Under the pieces are notes generated by a model that saw nothing but the letters and a program-made list of their open reading frames with translations, searched no databases and was not told where the DNA came from. Below, in pieces: positions 31,157 through 46,189 of a DNA stretch of 64,000 nt (positions are counted from its first letter, which is position 1; each line of letters opens with the position of its first letter). Both the position numbers and the translations under genes were made by a program. The DNA is taken from positions 23,800,001 through 23,864,000 of the forward strand of contig NC_089044.1 in assembly GCF_034140825.1 (NCBI RefSeq). The letters run 5' to 3'. Origin of the DNA: Oryza sativa Japonica Group. Lineage: Eukaryota > Streptophyta > Magnoliopsida > Poales > Poaceae.

Positions 31157-32891
31157 AGAAGCCCAAGCCCAATAGATATACGACCAGGGCAGCATTGCAT
31201 TGTACCGGAAAGTCCTTTTAGCACCTAGGTGCTGCGGCACCTAGGCTGACAACCACACGATGGCTTGAAGATTCGTGCACACTTTTACAGTATCAGATAG
31301 TATATGTATGGGCTAGCATGGTATTTGTTTTTTTTTATTGCTCGCTCAAATACAGCCTGACCCACCGTAAGATTCCCAGACTCCCTGTGGAAGGGTAGTA
31401 CGCGGGACCAGCTCGTGTGTACGGAGTACGACCCCATGTATCCTCCGCCACATATCCGTTCGATACATTCTATCCCTTTCCAGTTTTCATCTCTCTCCAT
31501 CGTCTGAGAGCCACCATGACCGAACCCACACCCACCGCCGCCGGTCGCCAGCCGCCCACCGGCGCCGTCCCCCGCCCCACCGGCCCCACGCACTACTCGC
31601 ATCCTCCTGGAAGCTGTAGTGGCTGCCGCCCCGCATCTCCATTGCATCTTCCGTCGGCGGAATCGGCGCACCGTCCGGTCTCGTCGAGTATCCGGCCGAC
31701 GAATGTCCAAGGGAGTCCATCAGGTAAGATCTTCTTCAATGCTTAGAATTAATTAGGACCCTTGATCAGCAATGATCTAACGGATAGAGAGAGAAAGTAC
31801 CTGGAGAAAGGTTTTAAAAGTATGGGCTAGGTATGTAAGGTGAAAGGGTAAAATGGTAATTGATTTTCATTAAATTATTTTTCGGTGAAGGGCAAAAGCG
31901 AGAGAAGCTACAAACATTTCAGCAGGAGGAAGAAAAAAAAGAGAGGAAGAATAAGAACGCGTGCGAGAGGAACCTACATGAACTACCTGTTGGTCGTCGT
32001 CGCTGCCGTAAAAGCCTGCCGCTCGCCGCCGCTGTACACGCCCTCCGGTCCTAGCGTACGAAAGCAGCAGCCGGATACCGTCACCGCCGCCGTCACACGC
32101 GCCCGTAGCGCCCGCCGGTCGCAGCTGAGGTACGCAGCAGCAGGTCGCCATCACCACCGCCGCACGAATCCCCGGGCTGCTGTCTGCTCTGCTAGTTCCT
32201 TGCTCGTTCTTTGTCGTCAGGCCTTCATGCATCCAGTAGTTGTATTCCAGGTTCTGAGGATCGATTTTGCCAGCAAAAACAAATCAACAATGCCCTGCGC
32301 TGCGCATCCAATCCCCTGCTAGTTTCTGCGCCTAATTTGGCTATTTGATCACTACGTACATATTCTGAAGATCGATTGAGGTGAGCCGCTCGCCACCTGC
32401 ATGACATCGTGGATGGCCGATTGGTTAGGCACTCGACGGGGTGAGAATTAAGTAATTACTAAGCTACCCTTGTTAATAAAAATTTTTGTTCCTAAATTAC
32501 CCTTTGAAGATTAACGGTGGATAACAGTTCGTTAAAGAGGTACCTAGGGTACCTTCCAAGCACCGTAAAAGACCACTCAGGAATTTCCCCTCCACCCCCA
32601 TCCCCTGATGCCACATTAGTCCATTCAGATACCGCGACGCACAGTACCAGCACATGCATGGATGTGTTCATTTCTTTTTTCATCACATTAGCATTTGTAT
32701 TTTTTCCGTGAAAATGCACAAGCAGTGCGTAGCTTTGTTGTTAATTTTTGTTTCTTTTTCCATCACGTTAGCAATTTTTTTCCTGTGAATCCATAAGCAT
32801 TTGTGTAGCTGTGTGTTTAATTCATACTATTTTTTTTCTTTTTGCCTATCCACAGCATATGACTGATGGATCGGAGGGCTAAAACTGTATC
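31157..32891. other. Transposon-rich intergenic stretch, no firm gene
   Basis: A candidate first exon begins at the ATG 31516 (reading MTEPTPTAAGRQPPTGAVP) and reaches a CAG|GTAAGA donor at about 31724, but no acceptor with a continuing domain is evident. A 145-codon ORF (31885-32322) is Arg-rich and looks like noise. A palindrome AGCACCTAGGTGCT lies at 31210-31223. No gene is called. Confidence 0.4.
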
Positions 32892-33836
32892 ATGGGCTCC
32901 AGGCACTGGACACGCTCTCGAGTCAGATTCAATGTAAGGGGATCCTGCCATCGCAGGGGACCCACGGACCTGCCGGTGCAGAACACAGCCGGCTGGGAAG
33001 CTCGAGGGGCAACCAGCAGGAGTTCATCGAAACACTTGGAGTTGAAAATCAGTCCTAGGAATGTTAACAGAGTGCTTGGCATTCCATTTGAGGGCATGGA
33101 GGTGTGTCCAATGCCGCACAACACAAAAAAGGAGAAAGACTCTTTTGTGCAATATTATATCAGTGCTCCTGGCTTCGAGTCCAACGCACTGAAGGGTGCT
33201 GAGGAAGTAATTAAGAGGATATTTCCCAGCGCCATGAACAATTGGGCTCAGGACCATTTTAGGACCACATTTGTTGTGTGGATTGTCGGCATGTTTCTTG
33301 CACCGAAGATGTCGCACAAATCTGGATCGAACGACTTCTGGGGGGCACTCCTTAATGTGGAAGAAATCAAGAACTACAATTGGGCGAAATACGTCATCGA
33401 CCACCTTATTGACGTTGCACCGAAGGCACAGCACGACATCAAGCATAAAGATAAGGTGGCGAACAAGGCGGGATGCTCACTGCTTTTGCAGGTAAGTTCA
33501 GCGTGGCGCCGTCATGAATCGCTAACACAAACAAGCACCGTTATTCATCACTCATCCACCGTGTTTTATTTTTTTCTTTAGATCCTTTACCTGGACAATG
33601 CCGCGTTCGAGGGGGAGCTGAGCATTCCACAAAACGTCGAGCCAAAATTAGCAATGTTTGACCAGAAGCTAAGATGGATGCTGACACGCTTGCGGGGCGG
33701 CCGAAGCATGGGGAGACACCCGTCTACGGTATCAGCTGGGTTTGTACGCAATGTACATCAGCATTGGAAGAAAATGGGCGCCACATGCCTTATAGATTTG
33801 TGTGGTTCATTTTTATTCATAAATTACATTGGTTGA
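32892..33836 (+). pseudogene. Transposon-linked gene fragment of unknown function
   Basis: Two exons joined by consensus borders (32892-33491, CAG|GTAAGT donor; acceptor TTTAG before 33582). The text KISPRNVNRVLGIPFEGMEV, HFRTTFVVWIVGMFLAPK and AGCSLLLQ|ILYLDNAAFE recalls the N-terminal part of grass transposon-linked proteins whose C-terminus is often an Ulp1-like peptidase; that likeness is from memory. No peptidase domain is visible here, and the frame degrades beyond about 33700. A Tourist-like MITE follows at once. Probably a truncated relic, with no function claimed. Confidence 0.5.
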
Positions 33837-33931
33837 AAATAAAAAAAAAAAACTTCTGCTCCACATATCAACATGTACCTCAAATTCAACTCTGCACCAT
33901 GACTTCCTGCGGGCTGCATCGAAGTACCTTA

Positions 33932-34076
33932 GTGTGTTTAGATCCTAAAAAAAAAGTTGAAAGTTTAGGAAAAATTGAAAGATTTGGAAAAAAAAGTTGG
34001 AAGTTTATGTGTGATGTGATATAGTGTGATAAAAATTTAGAAGTTTGGGGTAGTTAGGGGTGAACTAAACACGGCC
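33932..34076. mobile_element. Tourist-like MITE (PIF/Harbinger type), 145 bp
   Basis: Ends GTGTGTTTAGATCC and GAACTAAACACGGCC are imperfect inverted copies. TTA is present on both sides (33929-33931 and 34077-34079), the three-base target typical of PIF/Harbinger MITEs. Interior is A-rich and non-coding. Confidence 0.75.
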
Positions 34077-34283
34077 TTACCCTCAAAGCACCAACTCCAT
34101 CCACATGACCGGTGACAACGTACTGGGTGGATTCCCCTAGTTCTCCGTCTACAGGGAACGTTGGCTTCAACCACAACCTCTTCTGCAACACGATGCAATA
34201 TTTCTTTTGTCAGGTTAACTATTGTGGGCTCAAAATTTTTACAAAATCGAGAAGGAAGGTTTTTTTAGATTTAAACACAATAC

Positions 34284-34499
34284 CTGTTTGTTAGCCTTCT
34301 CAGCGTTGGCATCATCACTCTCTCTATCAAACTGGAGCTTTGCAAACTGCTCGATGAAACGGTTCAAGGTGGAGTTTCTAGGCATTATGCTCTTCAGCAT
34401 AAAGTTGGCGCTCTCACTGCGCTGTGTGCTGGCCATGCGCGCGCAGTACACACCTGTCATCCCCTCCAATGGCGCCATCATCCCCTCCAACAAGCACAA
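34284..34499 (-). pseudogene. FAR1/FHY3-related (MULE transposase-derived) exon fragment
   Basis: On the minus strand the text YCARMASTQRSESANFMLK followed by LNRFIEQFAKLQFDRESDD matches the conserved 'TTQRSESMN...F..KYV' block of FAR1-related proteins, which are derived from MULE transposases. The exon ends at a CAG|GTATTG donor at 34284. Neither the FAR1 DNA-binding domain nor a SWIM finger is recognisable nearby. Probably a relic of a FAR1-related gene or its transposon cousin. Confidence 0.6.
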
Positions 34500-35774
34500 C
34501 GGAGTCCGGTCTCCCTCGACTCCTACTCCGACGGTTACATTTTTTACAATTTGCAGCTAACATGACACCACGCTTGGCTAACCAGGAGCAAAAAAGACAT
34601 GGAAAAAAATGCACGGAGACCTAATTACCTTGGACCAACACCTTCGTCACACGTCAATTTAAAAGTATTCGAGAGAGAAAAAAAAACATCATAAAATTTA
34701 AAAATGAAGTTACATCCAAAAAAGAAGCGAGGTCTTTTGGTTTGAAGTCTCACTCTCTCAACTTCATCTTGCTATCTTCCTTTGCCAGCAGAGGAAGCAG
34801 GTACTGTACCAAGCCCAGAGAGCAATACACATATAGGTGTGCTCCTAGATGTCCCAATAACAAATAAGCTCAGATAAAAAAAAGATTTTATTTAAGTTCG
34901 AATCAATTTTGGTCATCCCAAAAATTGGCTCGCTTGGTCTTAATTATAATCAATAATTTTTAAACAACATCTCAGTAATCAGAATGTGCAAAAACAAATG
35001 TGCTGTAGGTTTCTTTCTTTCGTCCAACAAAATGTATGGGAAAAACAAGCAACCATGGACAAATTCGTTCACCATTATTGCTAAAAAAAATTGAAACTTT
35101 AAAAGCCCTGGAGTTCTTGCGTGGCGGCGACGAAGAATGCGTGCTCCTGCCTCGTCTCAGCGTCTGCCAATGAACGGATGGAGAAGGACCTCCAAGAAGC
35201 TCGTGTTGTTCCTTCGTCTCGGCTCGCCGGCGTCCGCTCACAGTACGAATGAAAATCGTAGTGTTTGGGCAGGGGAAGGATGCTGCCGAGCAGATTGTCG
35301 CAGCGCTCGAGCAGGCCGCGGTCAGTCCGGAGCTCGTCGGGTGACACCGGACACGGCTGCTGGACTTTGCGGGGCGTGAACGCCTGGATGCTGCTCATCA
35401 GCTTGCCTCAGCTCCATCTCATCAATTAGCATTGCGGCGCCAGGAGTGCTCTCTTTCAATGTTGGCAACCAATAAGCACTGCAGGCAAAAAAGATGCTCT
35501 TTTTTTTTTACCATTCCACAAGTGGTGTTCCGGAAAAAAACTTCAAAATGCAGAGACGGATTCAAAAAAACAAACCTTCCGTCAGCTTGATCCAAAGGAC
35601 AGTATATCATCATCTACAGCCTGATCCGAAGAAACAACCCAATCTGAAGAGACAACATAGTCATAATATGCATCACTATTTTGTTTTGGCAAAAAAAAAA
35701 AGAGTTTTACGAAACGCAGAACGCGAACTCGCAATACCATTTTCTGTTTCGCAAAATGATGACAAACAACAAAC
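34500..35774. other. No supported gene
   Basis: AT-rich with many A and T homopolymers. An arginine-rich ORF on the minus strand (35099-35398) and its overlaps have no recognised domain. It could contain further decayed exons of the minus-strand relic at 34284 or 35775. Confidence 0.4.
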
Positions 35775-36279
35775 TCACCACGAAGGATTGCTGGACTCAG
35801 GCGGCTCACTCGCATTCTCTGCATAGCAATTCTCCTGGTCAGAATAGGTATGTTTTTGTTGTTCGCACACGCCAGTAAGATCACTCTGCACGACGCCCCC
35901 CACATTCGCTGCTTGCTGTTCCACAATCTCCATCAAGTAGCTATACGGGCAATCTCCACTGAACAAAGAAAAAACAGGGCTATCGCCTATCGGCTCACCA
36001 CCAAGACTGGACAAAGAAAAAAAAAAGAGACACAGCTAGCTGATAAGGGCAATCATCCAAAGAGCACGGGGCAGAGGACGCTTACGCGAATCCGACCATG
36101 GGAGATCCGGACGACGAGCCGCAACTCAGGATGAGATATGTATAGGACATTGAGCTCGCAAGCTCTTCTTGAGCGGGCTTGTTGCTCGACACACCAACCT
36201 CATCTGCCGCTGTGCATCCATCGCCGATGGCATGGTGTAGAACAGCCAGCTTCCGGTTAGTCTGCGGCGTGGACGCCAT
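35775..36279 (-). CDS. Hypothetical two-exon protein, unrecognised
   Basis: Two exons on the minus strand (36086-36279 and 35775-36006) join with a GC|GTAAGC donor and a TTGTCCAG acceptor and phases agree, giving 141 residues from MASTPQTNRKLAVLHH to ESSNPSW. I see no known domain, transmembrane segment or signal peptide. The acidic middle (CPYSYLMEIVEQQAANVGG) may resemble the N-terminal part of FAR1-related proteins, and a FAR1-like fragment lies 1.3 kb downstream on the same strand, so both could be remains of one gene. An alternative G|GTGTGC donor near 35892 could extend it. Low confidence that it is expressed. Confidence 0.4.
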
Positions 36280-37957
36280 CGCCGCCGTGTCGGCGAGGCT
36301 AAGCGGGGGGTGGGGGCGGAGGGGCGCGGGGGAGAAAGGGGGAACACCAGGGACGGCATGTCCTGGAACACACCAGCCACAAAAGTAGTACAGTATTTTC
36401 TGTAAAAGAAGGTGGAAGGCGGGGACCACGCAATGTAAAAAGTAGTATTTTCTTTACCCCGTATATGATTGGTAACATACAGTACCGTCGAAAACACCGC
36501 ACCAATCGCGGGATCCATCCAACGGCATGAAGCCCCCACCTCCTGCATTGTACCTCTTGCTGGCGACGAGCAAGTGACCTTGACGAGGGGAGGCCAGGCC
36601 AGGAGGGTCGAGGCCGGAGAGCGAGCGCGAGCAAGTCAAGACAACGGCCATCGCGTCGCGTGGTGGGCTGGTGGCACCAAGACTACGATTTTGAGGGTTA
36701 GGGGTAGTGATGAAAACTGTTTGGAAAATTTCACCTGCTTTTGAAAATGAAAAGTGTCGGGCATAAATTTTTTCAAACAAACATATTCCCATTTTTTTTC
36801 TTCGAATCAAAAATGGAAACGAATACGGTTAGATCACTGTCTGTCGAAATAGGAATCGGACAGAAGCATTCCTGAAACGAACTCGGATTTTCTTATGGGA
36901 ATTGGAAAAAATATATATATTTATCATATATAGGATAAAATCTTTAGCCTTATCTATTCTAGATGTACATAATTATATATTTGAGGTGATCAGTTGAATG
37001 GGATTTTTTTTTTCTAGCCCAATGCTCTAGAACTGTTTTTCTTTTGCCTAATGACTTTTTTTTGTCTTTTTAAAGCCATTCCATACTGGTTATAGTTATA
37101 TATGAATGTAGTTTTGCTTATTGTAAGTCTCCAGAAAAGTAAAGTGTATAATTAGTTCTATTATTATTAATTGATAAAAAATTAGAAATATAATTTTACT
37201 GTTTTATTAGAAAAATATTGAGCTATATCTTTTCGTTGATTTGAGAAGCTAGGTTAGATTTCTTCATATTTTAATAAATATTTGTTACCTTATTTGCTCT
37301 ATATTTATGCAATGCCATATTATTTTATAGTGGAAACTTTTGGGTGTCACATTAAGTCTATGGAGAAAACTTTCCTTGATAATATTTGATTATATTTTCG
37401 TATACAGGGTTCAATTCCTACTGCATATGAGAAGATATAAAACTCATGATATAGTAACATTTGTTCAAACATATAATAAGTAAACCTTATATAAAATATA
37501 TGCACTTTTAGATTGTTGATGTGTAATATAAGTATGGTTATAACCATACCCGAGCTAGTAACATCCTCATCACATACCCTCGCTCGTTGCTACGGGGTAA
37601 CCGATCACTTGCTAAGCATTGTACAATGATCGATTCTCTATTTACCAATTAAAAAGGGTTACATAGTCACGGGATTAAAGCCCATATAAATAAAAAAATG
37701 ATATCAATCAAATTGGTGCAAGCCATGAACCTCCAAAGGCACAAAGATGGTGAAAGACATATTTAGTCAACAAATAATGGTTATTTAAGAAAATCGACAA
37801 ATAATTATTGAACACACTAATTAAGTATTACGATGCACCTCTTATCATGTCAGTACTACTATGCACATATAACTTGTGTACTAATTTGCAGCAGTACTAT
37901 ACACATTATCAATTTTTGATGTTCTTAACATGTCAGTAGTACATTAGTCATATAATC

Positions 37958-38051
37958 TATACCATATATAAAATTACAACCCACTAAGTCTAAAACTTAA
38001 TATGTATACCATATATAAAATTACAACCCACTAAGTCTAAAACTTAATATG
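37958..38051. repeat. Perfect 47-bp tandem duplication
   Basis: TATACCATATATAAAATTAC and the following 27 bases (through ACTTAATATG) occur twice, head to tail with an offset of 47 and no differences by eye. Confidence 0.9.
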
Positions 38052-38733
38052 TAACCATACCATATCATTATCCACTAGCAATAATTACACATCAAACCTC
38101 ATTCAAGCATACAACCTCATCTATGATTTATTGAATTCTACAAACCGAAATGCAAACATATTCAATCATCATCCTTCACATCTTTTCCACAAGCCACAAT
38201 ATTTTAACATATATATCTATCATATCTATAATACTTAATATATATTTATCAATATATTCTGCATCAAAGCATGGATATCATTTGTCTTTTTCACGATTAG
38301 TATTAATGAACTGTGACATTTCCTTAATTTCATTTTGCTCTTTTGCTTCTAGCTTAATTGTTGAAAAAATATTAAAAACCTTTTTAAGTAATTCACGTAA
38401 CAAAGCGCTTTACGGTACTACTTTACACACTACAAATTGCAAGCCGTTGCCACTTGCTACCTCTAGGCCCAATGGATGAATATTACTAGAAAGTTGATTT
38501 CAAAGTATATGAAATGAATAAAAAAGGGAAAGGTAATGCACTCAACTAGAGGTGGGCCCCGCACAGATCGGACGGCCCAGATTATTCGGCTCGGCATCTG
38601 GAATCCACGACGGGCAGGGCAGGGCAGGTAGGTCGTCTCCTCTCTCGTGTCTCCCCCCTGGCTCCCTTGGCTTTGGCTCCGCTCCAGGCTCCAGCCGAGT
38701 ACCCGCCTCCTCCTCCTCGCTCGCCGCGGAATC

Positions 38734-40431
<1,698 letters not shown>

Positions 40432-41158
40432 AGAATAACAAGGGATAGTTGATCCTTGCGCTATGTGGATTGACTTGATGCCTGCATCTTGCTTTCTTTT
40501 CCATTTGATTTCCTCCTCTCCTGTTGTAGCTATTGGTCGTGAACTGGGCGAGGCTTTTTAGTAAAGCTTTGATTCAGGCAAAACTGTAGTGTTACGAAAG
40601 ACAGGTGACAGTGATGCACTTGCACTTGGGAGGAGTGGTTGGTTTACTTACTGAAAGTTCATCTTTTCGTGGAAGCGGGAGTGGTTGTAAATATATGAAG
40701 CTGCTACTGTACTGATATAATTGTGGTTGCTCTTGAACCAGTTGTATTCGTGAATTTTCAGATTCGAAGAGTTGTGTGTATATTTTTTTTCCTTTAGTAG
40801 GAAAGGGCACTCGATGCATTTCTCTTCTGACGAAAAATGGCTTTGTATCATTATGAGAGCATGGATGTGAAATAGATCGTACGATGCCAATTCATTCATT
40901 GGTTGGGTTCAGGGGGCAGAGTATTGGCGAAACTCTGGCTGGGTATGCCTGTCTCCATTGGTGATGGCATCATCGGCAACCTGGCCCTGTCTGCGTAGTC
41001 ACTCTAGTAACTAACTAGTAGAGGTGTTGGTTGTGATGGCGTTCAATTACAACAGAACAGATACAATTCTCACTGTACGACTAGGAGCAACCACCGCAAA
41101 AGCTAAGCGTGCTCACAAGTAACACACCAAATAGATATACAATTACAAATTCAGTCGG
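40432..41158. other. Convergent 3' flanks of ARF and CDKE
   Basis: The ARF and CDKE genes converge here, and the stretch is mostly their 3' UTRs. I see no other gene. Confidence 0.6.
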
Positions 41159-44100
41159 TCAGAACCGCCTCTTCTGTTGAGTAGGATAACCGGGGTTCTG
41201 CATCCCCATCCCTTGATCAGCTTTCCTTCTCAACTGTTGCACATATCAAAAGCCAATCAAATGTTGCATTTGTCACAGGCCTTTTTCCAAGCAACATTTA
41301 CTTCCAAGGCAGCAGTTTTTACCTGATGCGGATGAGATTGGGCTCCAGCGCCCCTCTGCATTGGAATATTACCAGGATTCATCCCAGCTATGCCTCCTTG
41401 CGGAGCTGCACCAAAGGCCGCCATGTTTGTACCACCCATTCTCGACATACCGACCATGGGTTGTTGCATTTGCCTCGGAATGGGTCTCGGTACCACAGAC
41501 TGGTTGCCAGGAGCTGCGTTCCCTGATGGCTGAAATACAAATGTACAACATTATAAAAATGCACCTCATAAAGCAACCCGAATCAATTCTGCAAGAAAAT
41601 GTGCCAACATGGAGTTGGGTTCCTTAAATCACACTGGACCAAATCTTTGATGGCATTGAAAACCATGTATCGACTTGTTTTGACCAATTGAATATGCCCT
41701 AAAGCACGATATTTTTGCCAACTGTATAAAGAACTTAGATAATTGACCAAAGAAAATGCATATTCTGTATATCGCTTCCCAATACTAAGTAATACTGATA
41801 AGTCTTGGTAAAAAGGTGGCACAGGGACAGAAATCCATTACCGCTTGAGTTGGTTGAAGGCTTGTTGTTCCTTCAAAATCAGTTGTGGTATCAACTGGAC
41901 GCACAGGATATTGCACAATTTTCTCTCCAGCCTGCGATGGTAAAAGTGCACTGACCAGAGAAAGATTTTAGTCATCTTCATTTGTGGAGGAAATGTAAAG
42001 CCAAATGTTTAAGAGTTGCAAGTTAGGGAAAGTATATTAAGACCCTGATTACACATAACTTACTTCCGTCCAGGCAGAGGATCCATTCGAAAGTACCTAT
42101 CAACAGAAAAGGGTTGTTCAGAAGGATTGCTGTAGTAAATCATACTCCCTCCATTTAAAATTACAAGTCTTATTCTGAGTGGGCAAAAATGATTAGGGAG
42201 GGTGGAAAACCAAGAGAAAGAAGAGTTCAAATGACCATGCCACCATACTAAAATACCTCAAGAATAGGTGTGGAGATGGTTAGTAAGATGCTTCTTATAA
42301 ATGTGGGAGAGAGACTATGTAATAATTGTGGGCACATAAAGAAAAAAAAATTCAATACCAACATGCAAGCCTTATATTTTGCAAAATGATTGAAAAAACT
42401 CTAGGCCTTTCAAAAAGAAACAGAGGAAGAGGGAAGACTATAGCCTTACAAAAAGAAACAGAGGGCCTATAGCCTTACAAAAAGAAACAGAGGGAGTAAT
42501 AAACAATAGCACCACAACGAAAGTAGTATTTCCTCGAGTTTTCAGCATTAAACCTTCATCCAAGCCACTAGAGATGAAAACATTTAGAAGTATAGCGAAT
42601 CAAACTAAGGATTGCATATATTTATATTTTTAAAGTAAAATATATAAGGTTTAGGATGCACAAATATTTACAAGGAAAAATTGACCGTTAGCCACTCTAA
42701 ACAGATGGTCTTGGCAATTTTACACCCTTTAAGCCACACCACTACCACCACCACTCCAGCCCACCCCACAAAATCAGCTCCAACTGAGGACCATCAAGAC
42801 CTCGTCCAAGTATCAAAACCTCGTGCAAATAAAGCATAACTGTTTTTCTTGCATGGTTGCTAAACTAGATTCAGGGAAGCAATTAGAACTCCAGATCGCA
42901 CTTGCTGTACACTGAGAACATAAGAAGTATCCAACTAGGCAAAAAAGGAATAATGAATAAATGGAGGGATGTAGTTACTTACTCATGTTCCAAAGCTTGC
43001 GCAGCTGTTATACGCTTTCGAGGATCATACCTGAAACAGGAATATATAAGGTTATTAAAACAACATTTAGTAGTACAAAAGATGAATGTAAGAAATGATA
43101 ATCATCCAAGGTTATGTTGGATTTATAGCAGGCCAAAAGGCCAGTTACATACTCGAGCATTTTTGAGAGAAGATCAAACGCAGGACTCTTCTGAGGCAAG
43201 TGAACAATATTATGAAGTCCTGTGTTCTCACTGCAAGGGAGAAACTATTTCCTCAAGGAAAGATAAATGCTATTTTCACAGGTTTTTAAAAGCAGCTTAA
43301 CAATGCATGACATACTACTTATGCCCTTGAATGTGTTGTTGATCGTTTTGCCAGCATGGAAGATTAGCGAGGGTAGGCCATTTCTCAACGGTAGGATGAC
43401 CTGGAGAATAATTATATTATTATCCTAGAGCATATATTATCTCAGGAAGAGTACACAATCAAATAGTCAGAATGAGAAATGAGTCATCCATACCTAAGAC
43501 CTTAAAAATCTTGTCTAGTTGATCAAGCTACAAGACATGGGCAAATCAACTGTGAGATAAAAATAAATGGCAAATGAATGGCATACATAGCATGGATATT
43601 CTACAAAATGTAATACAGCAGGATATATAAAATGCAACAACATACAATTATCAACTGCCTATTTACTTTTAGGAAGGTTCCAGGCAAGAGTGATAATATC
43701 TTTACTTGAAATTAAGCATCACATAGAAAACGTAAAATGTCGCAGTCTTAGTCTAGTATCTAGTAATTGATTCTGAATACAAGGTAACGATAGCAATTAC
43801 TTGAGTGTGAATGCCCATACTTGAAACGGGTTTGGAGTAGCTTTGGCTTCAACACCTTGGAACAGTGGTTTGAGTGTAAGCAATTCAGCAAAAATGCAAC
43901 CAACTGCCCACATATCTAGAGTTGATTAAGGAAATAGCTGAAGTGAATAAAGCGAAAAAAGATGGTCGAAAGATATCATTTCAATCTCCAGCAAGGATAC
44001 CAACAGCACTTGTGTAGTGCTTTGCCCCAAGTAACAACTCTGGAGCCCGATACCAGATGGTAACAACAACCTGGAAATTATTGGTTAGCCATATACTTGT

Positions 44101-45308
44101 GGGTATTGATAACACATTAAATGCTTCCACAAAAAAGGAAAGGAACAGATGAGCATATGAAGGTTCATCACAAAAAAGAGGAAACAAGCAGTAGTTTTAC
44201 AAATAACTACCATTTTTTGCCCTTATATGCCTTGAAATAAACACAAGACAGCAGCAAACATGCTAATGGGCACACAGATGGATGTACTAACCCCGTTATC
44301 ACTTAATGGCTTTAATGGAGCTTGATATATCCTAGCGAGTCCAAAATCAGCAATCTTTATAATTCCATGTTCTTCTCCTTCTCCCATGACCTATTGGGGC
44401 ACATCATCCTAATCCGGTGAGCCAGGAAAAGCAAGATTGACAGAGTTGTACATCAAAAGGTAGCATATGACAACATACCAGTATATTAGAAGGCTTGAGA
44501 TCTCGATGGATAATCCAGTTACTGAGGAAGGGAAATCAATTTTTAGATTTCTTTTTGGAGACAAAATCAGAATAAGCTAGGATCCCAGCAAAAAAAGTTC
44601 CATGTGCTAGGTTAGGCTCCAGTTTTTACATATCACTCATCATGATAACTTAAGAAGTAAACGATACCTATGGAGATAGTTGAGACCATTGAGCAGTTGC
44701 CAGAGCAAAGATTTGACTGTGTAGGGATTTATGGGGAGGTTAAGCTTCTCTCTGTGATGCCTGATAATCTCCTGTGATATGTTTCATAGGTTCATTAGCT
44801 GTTAACTGGAGTAAACAAATGATTACTACTGTACAATAGATAAGAGAGAAGATTGGAGATGGGCGTTGCTGCTTACATAGAGATCGTGCTCGGCGTAATC
44901 GAAGGCGAGGTAGAGGGACATGTCGGCGTGGTTGATGTGAACATTGACGAGCTTGACAACATTCTCGTGGTTGATCTCACGCAGAAGCTGCAAGAGGAGA
45001 AGACTAGTGATTAGTTAGGGTTTGGTATGGCAGGGAGGAGTAGGGAAAGCGGATCTCCCTGAGGAAGGTACCATGATCTCTCTGATGGCGGTGGGCGAGA
45101 CACCGTCGCCCTCCTTGGACTGCTTGAACTTCTTGATGGCGATGGGAGAGCCACGGCGGCCAACGCCAGCGGCAGCGTGGGGATGCGATTGTTTGAGGCG
45201 AGCGAGGAAGACGAGGCCGTAGGTCCCCTCGCCAATCTTGCCCACTAGTTCGTATTGCTGCAGCCATGCCGGCCGATTCGTTCCACCTCCGACGCGGCCG
45301 TCCCCCAT
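41159..45308 (-). CDS. CDKE-1: Cyclin-dependent kinase E (CDK8 homologue of the Mediator kinase module)
   Basis: Serine/threonine kinase that with cyclin C, MED12 and MED13 forms the kinase module of Mediator in the nucleus. I built fifteen exons on the minus strand: 45072-45308, 44877-44987, 44668-44771, 44479-44521, 44292-44390, 44001-44070, 43821-43915, 43494-43527, 43319-43400, 43153-43230, 42983-43030, 42064-42096, 41842-41950, 41323-41529 and 41159-41233. They sum to 474 residues, close to Arabidopsis CDKE;1 as I recall it. Motifs: GEGTYGLV loop, AIKKFK lysine, SPTAIRE cyclin helix (typical of plant CDKE), [24 protein letters not shown], and a Gln/Met/Gly-rich tail ending QQKRRF. The first ATG after the upstream GC-rich leader starts MGDGRVGGG. 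No break is seen. One intron holds a MITE. Confidence 0.96.
42145..42496. mobile_element. Stowaway-like MITE in a CDKE intron, with reiterated right end
   Basis: Starts CTCCCTCCATTTAAAATTAC and ends AAAAAGAAACAGAGGGAG, with TA on both sides (42143-42144 and 42497-42498). Lies in the intron between exons 11 and 12. The right terminus is repeated: TATAGCCTTACAAAAAGAAA appears twice, and a third, diverged copy lies before it (about 42400-42425). Non-coding. Confidence 0.75.
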
Positions 45309-46189
45309 CGCCGCCGCCGCTGCCGGAGAAGAAAGGAAAAGGGGGAACAAAAGATCCAGCCGAACCCGCCCAACAGAAAGGGCGTTTACTCCACACGAAG
45401 GCGTAAAGCCAAAATACGCTCACACTTGAAAGGTCCAAACTAGTATCGTCTTAAATTTGGTGTAAATTTTCATTCGAAAATCATATGAAAATTGCAAAAT
45501 TGGGAAAAATTAATAAACTACAAAATAGGAAAGCTACTATTTGTTGCATCCAAAATGAATTTATACTGATCGAAGCAGAATCTAATGAATGAGACACACC
45601 TCAACATTTTGGTGCTAGAAATTAAGGCAAATTTGGCCCTATACAAAGAGAGAGAAGAAGCTACTGTTCATTGCATGTAAAAAACTAGTGTGTGCATATC
45701 AGGTTGAATTTTTAAAGGTCACAAGGATGATGATTAGAAGCAGTGGGAGGTCGGGCAACAGAAAAAAAAAGTGTGGCGAAAGAGTAGAGAGTGGTGGCTG
45801 GTGTGACTTTTAAAAATATAAAACTAAAAACAAAAAATGATGATAGGATCGATCTTTTGAAAGACTAAGGCAACTAAATGGCTATTTAACATTTTTTTAA
45901 TAAAACCATGTGTAAAAAGTTAGATCATTTTGTATAGGTGCTAGCGCACAATTGTGCGGGCCACCTAACTAATTCCAATTAAATAAGCTCATTACCTTTT
46001 GCTACCATTTTCTTCTTTCCATCTAGGCCTGTGTTGCACCAATTAGAGGACATACCTTTATCCTTGGTTCTATCTATAGGAGCCGGTGACGCTACCACTA
46101 CTAAATTGTCATCGTTGCAGCCTTGGTCGTGCCTTGTGAGTGCTAGGGATGTTGCGCCACCTGCCCGTCCCCTCGTCTCTCATGTTATC

